Assembly (NCBI GenBank): GCA_964641695.1
Contig: CAZXKG010000007.1
Location: forward strand, 1-50,061
DNA length: 50,061 nt
Reading direction: 5' to 3'
From: RHKX01 sp964641695
GTDB lineage: Bacteria; Actinomycetota; Thermoleophilia; Solirubrobacterales; 70-9
This document shows positions 8,767 to 15,862 of this stretch, piece after piece. Every line of letters begins with the position of its first letter. Within the stretch, counting starts at the first letter, position 1. The notes beneath the pieces are model-generated. The model was not told the DNA's origin and made no database searches. It saw only the letters and a list, made by a program, of their open reading frames with translations. The position numbers and the translations under genes are program-made.

Positions 8767-9492
8767 ATGGCCGTCGAGAGAAGCTTTGGGCGATCGGTTC
8801 GCAAGATCAGGCCGGTGACGATCGAGACCGGGTTCGTCCGCACAGCAGACGGGTCGGCGTTGATCTCGGTCGGGGAGACGCGGGTGATCTGCACTGCCTC
8901 GATCGCCGACGACGTTCCCCGCTGGTTGAGAGGCGGCGGGCGGGGCTGGGTGACCGCGGAGTACGCGATGCTTCCGGCCTCGACCGGCGAGCGCAAGGAG
9001 CGCGACTCCAAGCGTGGTCGCCCCGACGGTCGCTCGATCGAGATCCAGCGGCTGATCGGCCGGGCGTTGCGCGTGGTCGTCGACTTCGAGGCGATGGGGG
9101 AGCGGTCGATCGTGCTCGACTGCGACGTCCTGCAGGCCGACGGCGGGACCAGGTGCGCCTCGATCACCGGCGCCTACGTAGCGCTCAGATCCGCCTTCCA
9201 GAAGCTGATCGACGCGGGCGAGCTGGAAGCGATGCCCTTGCGGGACTCGGTCGCGGCAGTCAGCGTCGGGATGGTCGACGGCGTCGCGCTCTGCGATCTC
9301 GACTACCCCGAGGACTCGGGGGCGGAGGTGGATGCCAACGTCGTCATGACCGGCGACGGCGGGTTGGTCGAGATCCAGGCGACGGCCGAGCGCACGCCGC
9401 TGTCGAAGACGTCGCTGGACCTGCTGCTGGAGTACGCGGCGGCCGGGATCGAGGAGCTGCGCACCATCCAGGAGCAGGCCGCCGACGCCTGA
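8767..9492 (+). CDS. rph: Ribonuclease PH
   Basis: A 241-residue phosphorolytic 3'-5' exoribonuclease that trims tRNA 3' ends; full length for the family. Recognisable blocks: RKIRPVTIETGF near the N-terminus, GWVTAEYAMLPASTGER (about 60-76), the arginine-rich segment RGRPDGRSIEIQRLIGRALR and DCDVLQADGGTRCASITGA (about 118-136) of the active site. rdgB starts three bases after its stop, the usual rph-rdgB pairing in actinobacteria, and the CDF gene follows without a gap, so the three form an operon. Confidence 0.96.
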   Translation: MAVERSFGRSVRKIRPVTIETGFVRTADGSALISVGETRVICTASIADDVPRWLRGGGRGWVTAEYAMLPASTGERKERDSKRGRPDGRSIEIQRLIGRALRVVVDFEAMGERSIVLDCDVLQADGGTRCASITGAYVALRSAFQKLIDAGELEAMPLRDSVAAVSVGMVDGVALCDLDYPEDSGAEVDANVVMTGDGGLVEIQATAERTPLSKTSLDLLLEYAAAGIEELRTIQEQAADA

Positions 9493-9495
9493 GCC

Positions 9496-10071
9496 GTGCG
9501 CCCGATCGTCGTCGCCACGCGCAACCGGCACAAGCTGGAGGAGCTGCGGGAGATTCTCGGGGACCGTGAGCTGAGGCCGCTGCCCGAGGCGGTGCAGCTG
9601 CCGCCTGAAGTCGGCTCGAGCTTCGCCGAGAACGCTCTCGGCAAAGCGAGGGCCGCACACGACGCACTGGGTGGTGCGGCGATCGGCGAGGACTCGGGAA
9701 TCGAGGCGGCGGCGCTCGGCGGGCGCCCCGGGATCCACTCCGCCCGCTTCGCCGGAGCGGATGCGACCGACGAGGAGAACGTCCGGTTGCTGCTCGCCGA
9801 GCTCGACGCGGCCGGCGAGCGCGCGATCGCCTACGTCTGCGCGATCGCCTACGTCGCCGAGGACGGCAGCGAGACCGTTCTCGAAGGGCGCTGCACCGGG
9901 ACCGCGGCGGCCGTCCCGCAGGGCCAGGGCGGCTTCGGGTACGACCCCATCTTCCTCCCCGACGACATCCCCGACGGCCGGACCGTCGCCGAGCTGGCAC
10001 CCGAGGAGAAGCACGCGATCTCCCATCGCGGCCGCGCCGCGCGGGCCCTGCGCGAGCAGCTCGGATTCTGA
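9496..10071 (+). CDS. rdgB: XTP/dITP diphosphatase (RdgB/HAM1)
   Basis: A 191-residue nucleotide-sanitising pyrophosphatase that hydrolyses dITP, XTP and similar non-canonical nucleotides. The family N-terminus IVVATRNRHKLEELREIL (4-21), the IGEDSGIEAAALGGRPGIHSARF segment (active-site Asp, about 68-90), GFGYDPIF and the C-terminal KHAISHRGRA block are all present. It starts with GTG, three bases after rph, and its stop overlaps the start of the CDF transporter. Confidence 0.96.
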   Translation: MRPIVVATRNRHKLEELREILGDRELRPLPEAVQLPPEVGSSFAENALGKARAAHDALGGAAIGEDSGIEAAALGGRPGIHSARFAGADATDEENVRLLLAELDAAGERAIAYVCAIAYVAEDGSETVLEGRCTGTAAAVPQGQGGFGYDPIFLPDDIPDGRTVAELAPEEKHAISHRGRAARALREQLGF

Positions 10072-10979
10072 TGGGCACGAGCAGGACAGGTGCTGCGTGG
10101 CTGTCGGTCGCGTCGAACTGCGTGCTGATCGTGATGAAGGTGGTGGCCGGCGTGCTCACCGGTTCGATCGCGATCATGACCGAGGCGATCCACTCCGGGA
10201 TCGATCTGGTCGCCTCGGTGATCGCGCTCGTCTCGGTCCGCACGGCCGAGGTTCCGGCCGACGAGGATCATCCCTACGGTCACGCCAAGGCCGAGCACGT
10301 CGGCGCGGGCGCCGAGGCGATGCTGATCCTGGTCGGCGCGGCGATCGTCATCTTCGAGGCCGTGCGTCGCCTGTTCGGCGGGTCGGAGGTCGACTCCGTC
10401 GGGATCGGGATCGTGATCATCGCCGCCTCGATCGTCGTCAACCTGATCGTCTCCGGCTTCCTCTTCCGTCGCGCCGACCACTTCGAGTCTCCTGCCCTGG
10501 AGGGCGATGCGGCGCACCTCCGCGCCGACGCGCTCACCTCGATCGCGGTCCTGGTCGGGCTCGCGCTGATCGAGATCACCGGCTACGCGGTCTTCGACTC
10601 GATCGCCGCCTTGATCGTCGCCGGCGCGATCGTCGGCACGGGTGTGCGGCTCGCCAGACGCTCCGGGAGCGTGCTCATGGACAGGGCGCTTCCCGACGAG
10701 GAGCTGGATGAGATCGAGGAGGCGATCGCCGCCGCCCATCCGCCGTCGATGGCCGGCTACCACAAGCTTCGTGCCCGGCGAGCCGGCTCGATGAGACACA
10801 TCGACCTCCACGTCCAGTTCCGCAGCGGAACGAGCCTGGAGACTGCACATCGCGAGGCGCACGATCTCCGCGACGCGATCGAGGGCCGGTTCGGTAACGC
10901 CGAGGTGCTGATCCACGTCGAGCCCGAGGACTCCTACAGCCCGCCCGGGGAGAACGACTGGCCCCTGCGCAATGGCTGA
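10071..10979 (+). CDS. Cation diffusion facilitator (CDF) transporter
   Basis: A 302-residue membrane protein that exports divalent metal ions (Zn, Mn, Fe, Co or similar) by proton antiport. It has the CDF layout: membrane helices through about residue 195, HSGID (metal site in TM2, about 43-47), DHPYGHAKAEH (about 64-74) between TM2 and TM3, a second HLRADALTS block in TM5, and a cytoplasmic C-terminal domain with HIDLHVQF. Start ATG 10071 overlaps the rdgB stop. Its own TGA (10977-10979) already lies inside the first copy of the 92-bp tandem repeat. Metal specificity is not predictable here. Confidence 0.92.
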   Translation: MGTSRTGAAWLSVASNCVLIVMKVVAGVLTGSIAIMTEAIHSGIDLVASVIALVSVRTAEVPADEDHPYGHAKAEHVGAGAEAMLILVGAAIVIFEAVRRLFGGSEVDSVGIGIVIIAASIVVNLIVSGFLFRRADHFESPALEGDAAHLRADALTSIAVLVGLALIEITGYAVFDSIAALIVAGAIVGTGVRLARRSGSVLMDRALPDEELDEIEEAIAAAHPPSMAGYHKLRARRAGSMRHIDLHVQFRSGTSLETAHREAHDLRDAIEGRFGNAEVLIHVEPEDSYSPPGENDWPLRNG

Positions 10980-11313
10980 CCAAGCGGATCGAGGACGCAG
11001 GAGGCGAAGCGTGCTCTTGCACGTGAGCGNNNNNNNNNNNNNNNNNNNNNNNNNNNNNNNNNNNNNNNNNNNNNNNNNNNNNNNNNNNNNNNNNNNNNNN
11101 NNNNNNNNNNNNNNNNNNNNNNNNNNNNNCGCTGACCAAGCGGATCGAGGACGCAGGAGGCGAAGCGTGCTCTTGCACGTGAGCGTCGACGAGGACGAAG
11201 AGCCGCGCCGCGTGAGCGGTCCGCTGACCAAGCGGATCGAGGACGCAGGAGGCGAAGCGTGCTCTTGCACGTGAGCCGACGAGGACGAAGAGCCGCGCCG
11301 CGTCAGCGGACCG
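10975..11313 (+). repeat. 92-bp tandem repeat array (family 1), interrupted by a gap
   Basis: Three copies start at 10975, 11131 and 11223; the first is cut by 100 N after 55 bases, and a trace of a fourth starts at 11313. The period from the complete pair is 92 bases. Each unit has the core GGACGCAGGAGGCGAAGCG followed by the hairpin CGTGC-TCTT-GCACG and then GTGAGC, CGACGAGGAC and GAGC blocks. The array fills the whole space between the CDF stop codon and the stop of the convergent small gene at 11314. It contains no spacer-like variable parts, so it is not CRISPR. The core is shared with the array at 47.7 kb. Confidence 0.85.
11030..11129. other. Assembly gap (100 N) inside the 92-bp array
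   Basis: Exactly 100 N. From the flanking repeat phase, the missing sequence should be 36 bases plus a whole number of 92-base units. Confidence 0.9.
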
Positions 11314-11454
11314 CTAGGCCAGGTTCACCGCGGCGGCGAGCCCAACCGCGATCACGGTCAGCGCGTATCCGGTGTACCCGTTCAACGCGAAGAGCACGGC
11401 CGCGATCAGGCAGGCGACGACCACGGTGGTCCAAGATGCCCTTGGAAGATCCAT
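11314..11454 (-). CDS. Small hydrophobic membrane protein (46 aa)
   Basis: From ATG 11454 a 46-residue protein reads MDLPRASWTTVVVACLI and then two short hydrophobic segments (about 9-25 and 30-45) separated by NGYTGY, as in a helical hairpin in the membrane. The family is not recognised. It is divergent from the roadblock-like gene and its stop meets the edge of the tandem array. No clear ribosome site is seen, so the call rests on the protein's character. Confidence 0.45.
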   Translation of the reverse strand: MDLPRASWTTVVVACLIAAVLFALNGYTGYALTVIAVGLAAAVNLA

Positions 11455-11491
11455 CGATGAGGATTGTGCAACAGCTTGGGGACGGAGCGCG

Positions 11492-11842
11492 ATGACCGCC
11501 GAGGCCGACGCAGCGCACGACGCCGTGCTCACGCTGCTGAGCTACGCGGGCGGGATCAGGGCATGCGCGATCCTGGCCGAGGACGGCGCGGTGCTCGCCT
11601 CGAGCGCCGAGTTGCGGTGGCGGGAGCGGGTCGAGGCGATCTTCGCCACCGTCGGCGAGGACGAGGGGCGGTTGCCCGTCGAGGTCGCGGTCGCTGCCGC
11701 AGGCGGCGAGCTGATCGCCATCCGCGACGCCGACGGGCGCGGGTACACGGCGGTGGCCCTGGCCGATCGGCACGCGCTGGGGTCGCTCGTGTCCTCCGAT
11801 CTCCGCGCGGCGCTGAGGACGGTCCGAAAGGCGGACGGATGA
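11492..11842 (+). CDS. Roadblock/LC7-like small protein
   Basis: A 116-residue soluble protein. ATG 11492 follows GGAG at about 7 bases. The pattern of an N-terminal helix (AAHDAVLTLLSYAGGIRACAIL), the hydrophobic strand AILAEDGAVLASS, a central helix and the strand pairs GELIAIRDADGRGYTAVAL is that of the roadblock/LC7 fold, which in actinobacteria often modulates small GTPases or cell-surface regulators. No partner GTPase is nearby, so the assignment is by fold resemblance only. It overlaps the next gene by four bases (ATGA). Confidence 0.6.
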   Translation: MTAEADAAHDAVLTLLSYAGGIRACAILAEDGAVLASSAELRWRERVEAIFATVGEDEGRLPVEVAVAAAGGELIAIRDADGRGYTAVALADRHALGSLVSSDLRAALRTVRKADG

Positions 11843-12066
11843 CCCCGATGGCCAAGCCGCATCGATTCCTGCTCGAGCGGGTCAGCTCCTACCGCTCCGA
11901 AGCGCGGGCGTTCGCCAATCGCAAGAGGATCCGCGGCCTGCCCTTCGTCCGCGCCCGCTACGCCGGTGGCGTCACGGCCGGCGTCGACCCCGACTCGGAT
12001 CGCGGTCGACTGCTGCTCGCACGGGCCGAGGAGCTGCTGGACGAGCTCGACGGGTTGAACGAGTAG
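11839..12066 (+). CDS. Hypothetical protein (75 aa)
   Basis: A 75-residue Arg-rich protein starting at ATG 11839, four-base overlap with the roadblock-like gene, which supports it as a real coupled gene. The N-terminal half is basic (HRFLLERVSSYRSEARAFANRKRIRGLPF) and the C-terminus is an acidic helix (ARAEELLDELDGLNE). No membrane segment or known motif is seen and the function is unknown. Confidence 0.6.
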   Translation: MTPMAKPHRFLLERVSSYRSEARAFANRKRIRGLPFVRARYAGGVTAGVDPDSDRGRLLLARAEELLDELDGLNE

Positions 12067-12183
12067 CGCCTCCCCGACCGAGATCCCATCCCGCGAGGGG
12101 GGCACGCGAGCCGCCCCCGGGATTGAAGGGGTCGAACGCCCGCATCAGGTCCGGGCGCAACTCGAACTCGGAGGTTCTCGATC

Positions 12184-14094
12184 ATGTTCACCCAGCCCAG
12201 TGCCCGGACGGCGGCCGCAGCCTGGAGGCTCCCGGCGGCCCTTCTGCTCGCCGCCTTCCTCCTCGCCGTCCTCTGGACCCTTCTGCACGCGCCTGCCGCC
12301 GACGCGGGGCGCTACACGGTCGCCCAGTGCGATCCCCGCAATCGCGCCTACCCCGACGCGGGGTTTGAGCGCCGCAACCCGGGTGACTACTCCTTCGGCT
12401 TCCGCTGTGAGGAGGACGAGGACGGGAACGCGCTGCAGGTCAGGACCATGGGCGGGGCGATGCAGAACCGCTTCGGCAAGGTCTGGTGGGCAGCCCCGCC
12501 GACGGCCGGGATCGTCGGCGTGAGCGTCGAGGCGAGGATGCGGAGCAACGAAGGTCACGAGGCACGGCTCTCCTTCGAGGATGCCAACGGCAACGAGGTC
12601 GGCCGGATCGCGACCGGCAAGGACTCCCCGGCCGCCTTCGAGGCGTACGGGCGTCAGCTCACCGACACCGGCAGGGCGCGATTCAGCGCCAGCCTCCACT
12701 GCGCGCCGCGGAGCGGCTGCAAGAGCTCCGACAAGGCCCGCAACTGGATCCGCGACGTCCGGCTGACGATCGACGACCGGACGGCGCCGAGCACGTCTCT
12801 GGCCGGCCCCCTGACCGGCGGAGGATGGCTTCGGGGCGGACAGGGCCTCGGCGTCACAGCGACCGATGCCGGATCGGGCGTCGCCGATCTCGAGGTCGAG
12901 GTGAACGGCGTTCGCACCGCCCCGTCGCAGTCGTTCGCCTGCACGGTGATCGCGGGTACCACCCTCGCCTCGAGGACGCGTCCCTGTCCGGGATCGAAGG
13001 TCGCGATGGCGAGCCTGGATACGACCCGCGCCCCCTTCGTCGACGGCCGCAACACGATCTCCGCCTGCGCTCGCGACTTCGGCAGCGGCGGGAGTCGCGG
13101 ATGCCGGCAGGCGGTTGCGCACGTCGACAACGATCCGCCGAAGCTGGCGTTCTTGACGACCCGGGACCCCGAGCAACCGGAGCTGATCAGGGCGAGCGCC
13201 CGAGACGGTCACTCGGGCGTTCGCCTCGGGGCGATCTCCTACCGCCCGCTCGGCGGCGGCGCGTGGCGGGAGCTGCCCACGTCGCTGGGCGATGGCCGGC
13301 TCGAGGCCGAGGTGGACTCCACGAGCGAGCCTCCGGGTCGTTACCTGTTCCGCGCGAGCGGCGTCGACGTCGCCGGGAACCAGGCCACAACCAGCCGCAG
13401 GACCGACGGGACGGAGATGGTGCTCACCTTCCCGCTGCGCGAGCGCACCGTCCTCGGCGTCCAGATCGCCGGCGCGGCGAGGGCGACCGCCGGCTACGGT
13501 GAGCAGCCGACGCTGTCGGGGGTGTTGAGAGGTGCCGGCGGCGCGCCGGTGGCCGGCCGGCGCATCGAAGTGGTCGAGACGTTCGCGGAGGGCTCGACCC
13601 TGCGGCCGCTGGGGCATGGGGTCGAGACCGACTCCACGGGACGGTTCGAGGTGGAGCTCGCGGCGGGACCCTCCCGGGTCGTGTCCGCCCGGTTCGCCGG
13701 CACCAAGCGCTACCTGCCCAGCCAGGCCGAGGGGGTGACCCTGCGGGTGCGGGGAAGCGCGAGCTTCGAGCCGTTCGGCAGGAGGATCCGCGCCGGCAGG
13801 AGGATCCTCTTTCAGGGACAGGTGGGGATGCTCGGTGCGGAGCGGTCGCAGGGGAAGGTCGTCGAGCTCCAGGTCCGCGGCGGCGGCATCCGCCGGTTCA
13901 GGACCGTCAAGCAGGCGTTCCGCACCGACCCGCGGGGACGGTGGAGCATCCGCTACGGCTTCGATCGCTTCTACCGGGAGCGGACCAGGTTCCAGTTCCG
14001 GGTCAAGGTGACGAAGGAGGGGTCGTGGCCGTACCTGGCACCGTCGCTCTCGCGCACCCGACCCCTGATCGTGCTGCCGCGGCGACGTCGATGA
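12184..14094 (+). CDS. Large secreted or surface-anchored protein with Ig-like repeats
   Basis: A 636-residue exported protein. Residues about 16-36 form a hydrophobic signal or anchor (LPAALLLAAFLLAVLWTLL) ending in an APAADAG cleavage-like site. A Cys-containing domain follows (to about 200), then a segment opening TIDDRTAPSTSLAGP and a second opening VDNDPPKLAF, both resembling the Ig-like modules of actinobacterial surface proteins, then a carboxypeptidase-regulatory-like region (GAGGAPVAGRRIEVVE...DSTGRFEVEL, about 452-500) and a basic C-terminus (LIVLPRRRR). GGAGG lies 9 bases before the ATG. No enzymatic motif is visible; a structural or adhesive role is inference. It converges on ccmH with a 17-base gap. 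Confidence 0.8.
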   Translation: MFTQPSARTAAAAWRLPAALLLAAFLLAVLWTLLHAPAADAGRYTVAQCDPRNRAYPDAGFERRNPGDYSFGFRCEEDEDGNALQVRTMGGAMQNRFGKVWWAAPPTAGIVGVSVEARMRSNEGHEARLSFEDANGNEVGRIATGKDSPAAFEAYGRQLTDTGRARFSASLHCAPRSGCKSSDKARNWIRDVRLTIDDRTAPSTSLAGPLTGGGWLRGGQGLGVTATDAGSGVADLEVEVNGVRTAPSQSFACTVIAGTTLASRTRPCPGSKVAMASLDTTRAPFVDGRNTISACARDFGSGGSRGCRQAVAHVDNDPPKLAFLTTRDPEQPELIRASARDGHSGVRLGAISYRPLGGGAWRELPTSLGDGRLEAEVDSTSEPPGRYLFRASGVDVAGNQATTSRRTDGTEMVLTFPLRERTVLGVQIAGAARATAGYGEQPTLSGVLRGAGGAPVAGRRIEVVETFAEGSTLRPLGHGVETDSTGRFEVELAAGPSRVVSARFAGTKRYLPSQAEGVTLRVRGSASFEPFGRRIRAGRRILFQGQVGMLGAERSQGKVVELQVRGGGIRRFRTVKQAFRTDPRGRWSIRYGFDRFYRERTRFQFRVKVTKEGSWPYLAPSLSRTRPLIVLPRRRR

Positions 14095-14111
14095 CGTTCG
14101 CCGCGGGTGGC

Positions 14112-14594
14112 TCAGCCGTAGCGGTCGAGGTCTTGCTGGAGCCGGTCGTCGTCCTCGGCGTCGATCGGCCCAGCGAGCTCCGGGTCGAGCTCCGCTCCCG
14201 GCTCGGTGGCCGGCCGGCGTTCGCGGCGCCATCTGATCGCCGCGGCGATCACGAGCGCCGCGGCGAGGACCACGGCGGCGGCGGGCAGGATCCATCCGCC
14301 GATCAGGTCGAAGCCCTTCGAGTCGGGGACGGCGAGCACCTCGGGCCCGTACTCGGCGACGAGCGCGTCCTTGATCTCGTCCTTGTCGTGGCCGGCGGCG
14401 ATCAGCTCGTTGATGAAGGCGCGTTGCCGGTTCGCCGACGGCGCATCGGAGAGGGCGAGGGTGGTGCCGCAGATCGTGCACATGACCTCGTCCTCGATGT
14501 CGGAGAGGCTGGTCTGGGCCGCGTATCCCGGGGAGGCGAGCAGCAGGGCCGCGACGACCGCCAGCCGGCAGGCAAGCAGACGGCGCCGCCTCAC
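14112..14594 (-). CDS. ccmH: Cytochrome c biogenesis protein CcmH
   Basis: A 160-residue protein with an N-terminal signal (to about residue 26), the thiol motif EVMCTICG (about 36-43) in place of the classical LRCxxCQ, the helical INELIAAGHDKDEIKDALVAEYG block typical of CcmH, and a C-terminal membrane helix (about 105-125). In System I it reduces apocytochrome c CxxCH cysteines for heme ligation. Its start overlaps the stop of the thioredoxin gene by four bases, so the two form an operon. The tail after the helix is acidic and not conserved. Confidence 0.88.
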   Translation of the reverse strand: MRRRRLLACRLAVVAALLLASPGYAAQTSLSDIEDEVMCTICGTTLALSDAPSANRQRAFINELIAAGHDKDEIKDALVAEYGPEVLAVPDSKGFDLIGGWILPAAAVVLAAALVIAAAIRWRRERRPATEPGAELDPELAGPIDAEDDDRLQQDLDRYG

Positions 14595-15115
14595 GAGGTG
14601 CCCCCGGCTTCGATCAGCGGCGCGAAGTACTCCTGCAGGTAGGCCTCGTCGACCGCGCCGATGCTCTCCAGCGCGAGGTTGCCGTCGGGATCGATCAGGA
14701 AGGTCTCGGGCAGCCCGGTCGCCCCGAGCGCGTCCTTGCGCTCACCGGCGCCGTCGTGGAGCAGCTCGTAGGTGATCCCGTACTCCTCGGCGAAGGCGCG
14801 CGCGTCACCGGTCAGATCCTCGGTCGCGATCCCGAGCACGACCAGATCGTCACGGTGACGGCGCGCGAAGCGCTCGAGGTCCGGGGCCTCCTCCCGGCAT
14901 GGCTCACACCACGAGGCCCAGAGGTTGACCAGCACCCACTTGCCGCGGTGGTCGGCGACGCTGACCTCGCCGCCACCGCCCAGGCGCTCCACGGGGGCGT
15001 CCGGGAAGGGTTCGCCGATCTCGGTCCGATCGCCTTCCTTGGCGATCAGGCCGAAGCCCAGCAGCGCCACGAAGGCGACCGCGGCCAGGATCGCGAGAAA
15101 GGCTCGGTTGCTCAT
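14591..15115 (-). CDS. TlpA/ResA/CcmG-type membrane-anchored thioredoxin
   Basis: A 174-residue thiol-disulfide reductase with an N-terminal anchor (about 6-25), the thioredoxin-fold active site WASWCEPCREE (about 66-76) and the cis-proline loop GLPETFLID. It most likely supplies electrons to CcmH for cytochrome c maturation on the outer face of the membrane. ATG 15115 is preceded by TAACCT at 9 bases, suggesting a leaderless transcript carrying tlpA-ccmH. ccmE and ccmF lie across the tRNA gene on the opposite strand. Confidence 0.9.
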   Translation of the reverse strand: MSNRAFLAILAAVAFVALLGFGLIAKEGDRTEIGEPFPDAPVERLGGGGEVSVADHRGKWVLVNLWASWCEPCREEAPDLERFARRHRDDLVVLGIATEDLTGDARAFAEEYGITYELLHDGAGERKDALGATGLPETFLIDPDGNLALESIGAVDEAYLQEYFAPLIEAGGTS

Positions 15116-15124
15116 CGGCGGGGG

Positions 15125-15130
15125 AGGTTA
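15125..15130 (-). promoter_or_regulatory. -10 box of tlpA-ccmH (leaderless type)
   Basis: TAACCT on the minus strand, 9 bases before ATG 15115, with no Shine-Dalgarno sequence between. Confidence 0.45.
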
Positions 15131-15192
15131 GAACCAATCGCGGGTCGTGAGCCAACCGATGACGCCCGCCACGGCGCTCCCAGGCCGCCAGA

Positions 15193-15262
15193 GCGGGTGA
15201 GGGGAATCGAACCCCCGTCACCAGCTTGGGAAGCTGGTGCTCTGCCATTGAGCTACACCCGC
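15193..15262 (-). tRNA. tRNA-Gly (anticodon CCC)
   Basis: The minus strand folds as a cloverleaf: acceptor GCGGGTG/CACCCGC, D arm GCTC/GAGC, anticodon stem CCAGC/GCTGG around the 7-base loop TTCCCAA (anticodon CCC, codon GGG), variable region TGAC and T arm GGGGG-TTCGATT-CCCCT. CCA is not encoded. A TAGAAT -10 box lies 11 bases upstream (15274-15279). Confidence 0.95.
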
Positions 15263-15273
15263 AGGGGGGCAGC

Positions 15274-15279
15274 ATTCTA
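15274..15279 (-). promoter_or_regulatory. -10 box of tRNA-Gly
   Basis: TAGAAT on the minus strand, 11 bases before the tRNA 5' end. No convincing -35 box. Confidence 0.4.
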
Positions 15280-15419
15280 CGCGCCGTTGTAGGGCTCGGG
15301 AGCTGTGGCGGATCCGCTGCGAGGAGACGATCGAGGTCGGACGGGAGATCCGGACCGGAGCGATCCGTCGGTCGTCCTGGGTTCCGCGGGCCGGATGGCT
15401 GCCGAAGGGACTTCCCTGC

Positions 15420-15425
15420 GATAAT
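15420..15425 (+). promoter_or_regulatory. -10 box of ccmE
   Basis: GATAAT, 11 bases before ATG 15437; consistent with a very short leader. Confidence 0.35.
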
Positions 15426-15436
15426 CCCGCTTTCGA

Positions 15437-15862
15437 ATGGACCAGGCGCGGAAACGACAGATCCGGCTCGTGATCGCCCTTTCCGTTGCGGTGATGCTGG
15501 CGGTGGCGCTCGTCTACACGTCGTTCAGCTCGGCCAGCGACGCGATGGAGCCTTCCGAGGTGCACGCGGCCGGGCCCGGTCCGGAGACCTACCAGCTCAC
15601 CGGGCGGGTCAAGTCTCACAACGACGTCGAGGGCGGCGCCAACTTCGTGATCGCCGACCGCGACGGCGAGGGGGAGACCCTGCGGGTCCGGTACGAGGGG
15701 ATCGTCCCGGATCCGTTCCGTGACGGCCGTGAGGTCATCGTCACCGGTCGCCTCAACGCCGAGAGCGTCTTCATCGCCGAGAAGGACAGCCTGATCACCA
15801 AGTGCCCCTCGAAGTTCTCCGAGGAGGCCGAGGGCAACCCGAACATCATCATCGACGAGTGA
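15437..15862 (+). CDS. ccmE: Heme chaperone CcmE, cysteine-type variant
   Basis: A 141-residue periplasmic-side heme carrier: membrane anchor (about 10-29), then an OB-fold domain (TYQLTGRVKSHNDVEGGANFVIADRDG...LRVRYEGIVPDPFRDGREVIVTGRL). The classical heme-binding HxxxY is replaced by C-P-S-K-F near residues 122-126 (ITKCPSKF), matching the cysteine class of CcmE (CxxxY) known from some anaerobes, archaea and Gram-positives. It is followed by ccmF with a GTGA overlap, forming a ccmE-ccmF-ccmI-like operon. Confidence 0.92.
   Translation: MDQARKRQIRLVIALSVAVMLAVALVYTSFSSASDAMEPSEVHAAGPGPETYQLTGRVKSHNDVEGGANFVIADRDGEGETLRVRYEGIVPDPFRDGREVIVTGRLNAESVFIAEKDSLITKCPSKFSEEAEGNPNIIIDE

Noticed and set aside
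9849..11270. Long open frames running through the N gap at 11.1 kb
   Set aside because: They depend on Ns being read as coding and on repeat sequence; they overlap rdgB and the CDF gene in antisense.
10975..11313. Tandem array considered as a CRISPR array
   Set aside because: Units are near-identical over their whole length with no variable spacers, and no cas genes are present; the same holds for the other two arrays.
12067..12183. GC-rich leader before the secreted protein considered as a c-di-AMP riboswitch
   Set aside because: The conserved GGGGTGAA and paired core segments of that class are not found; only a generic GC-rich hairpin is visible.
12145..14481. 778-residue open frame on the minus strand
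   Set aside because: It is antisense to the secreted protein and its composition is typical of GC-driven shadow frames.
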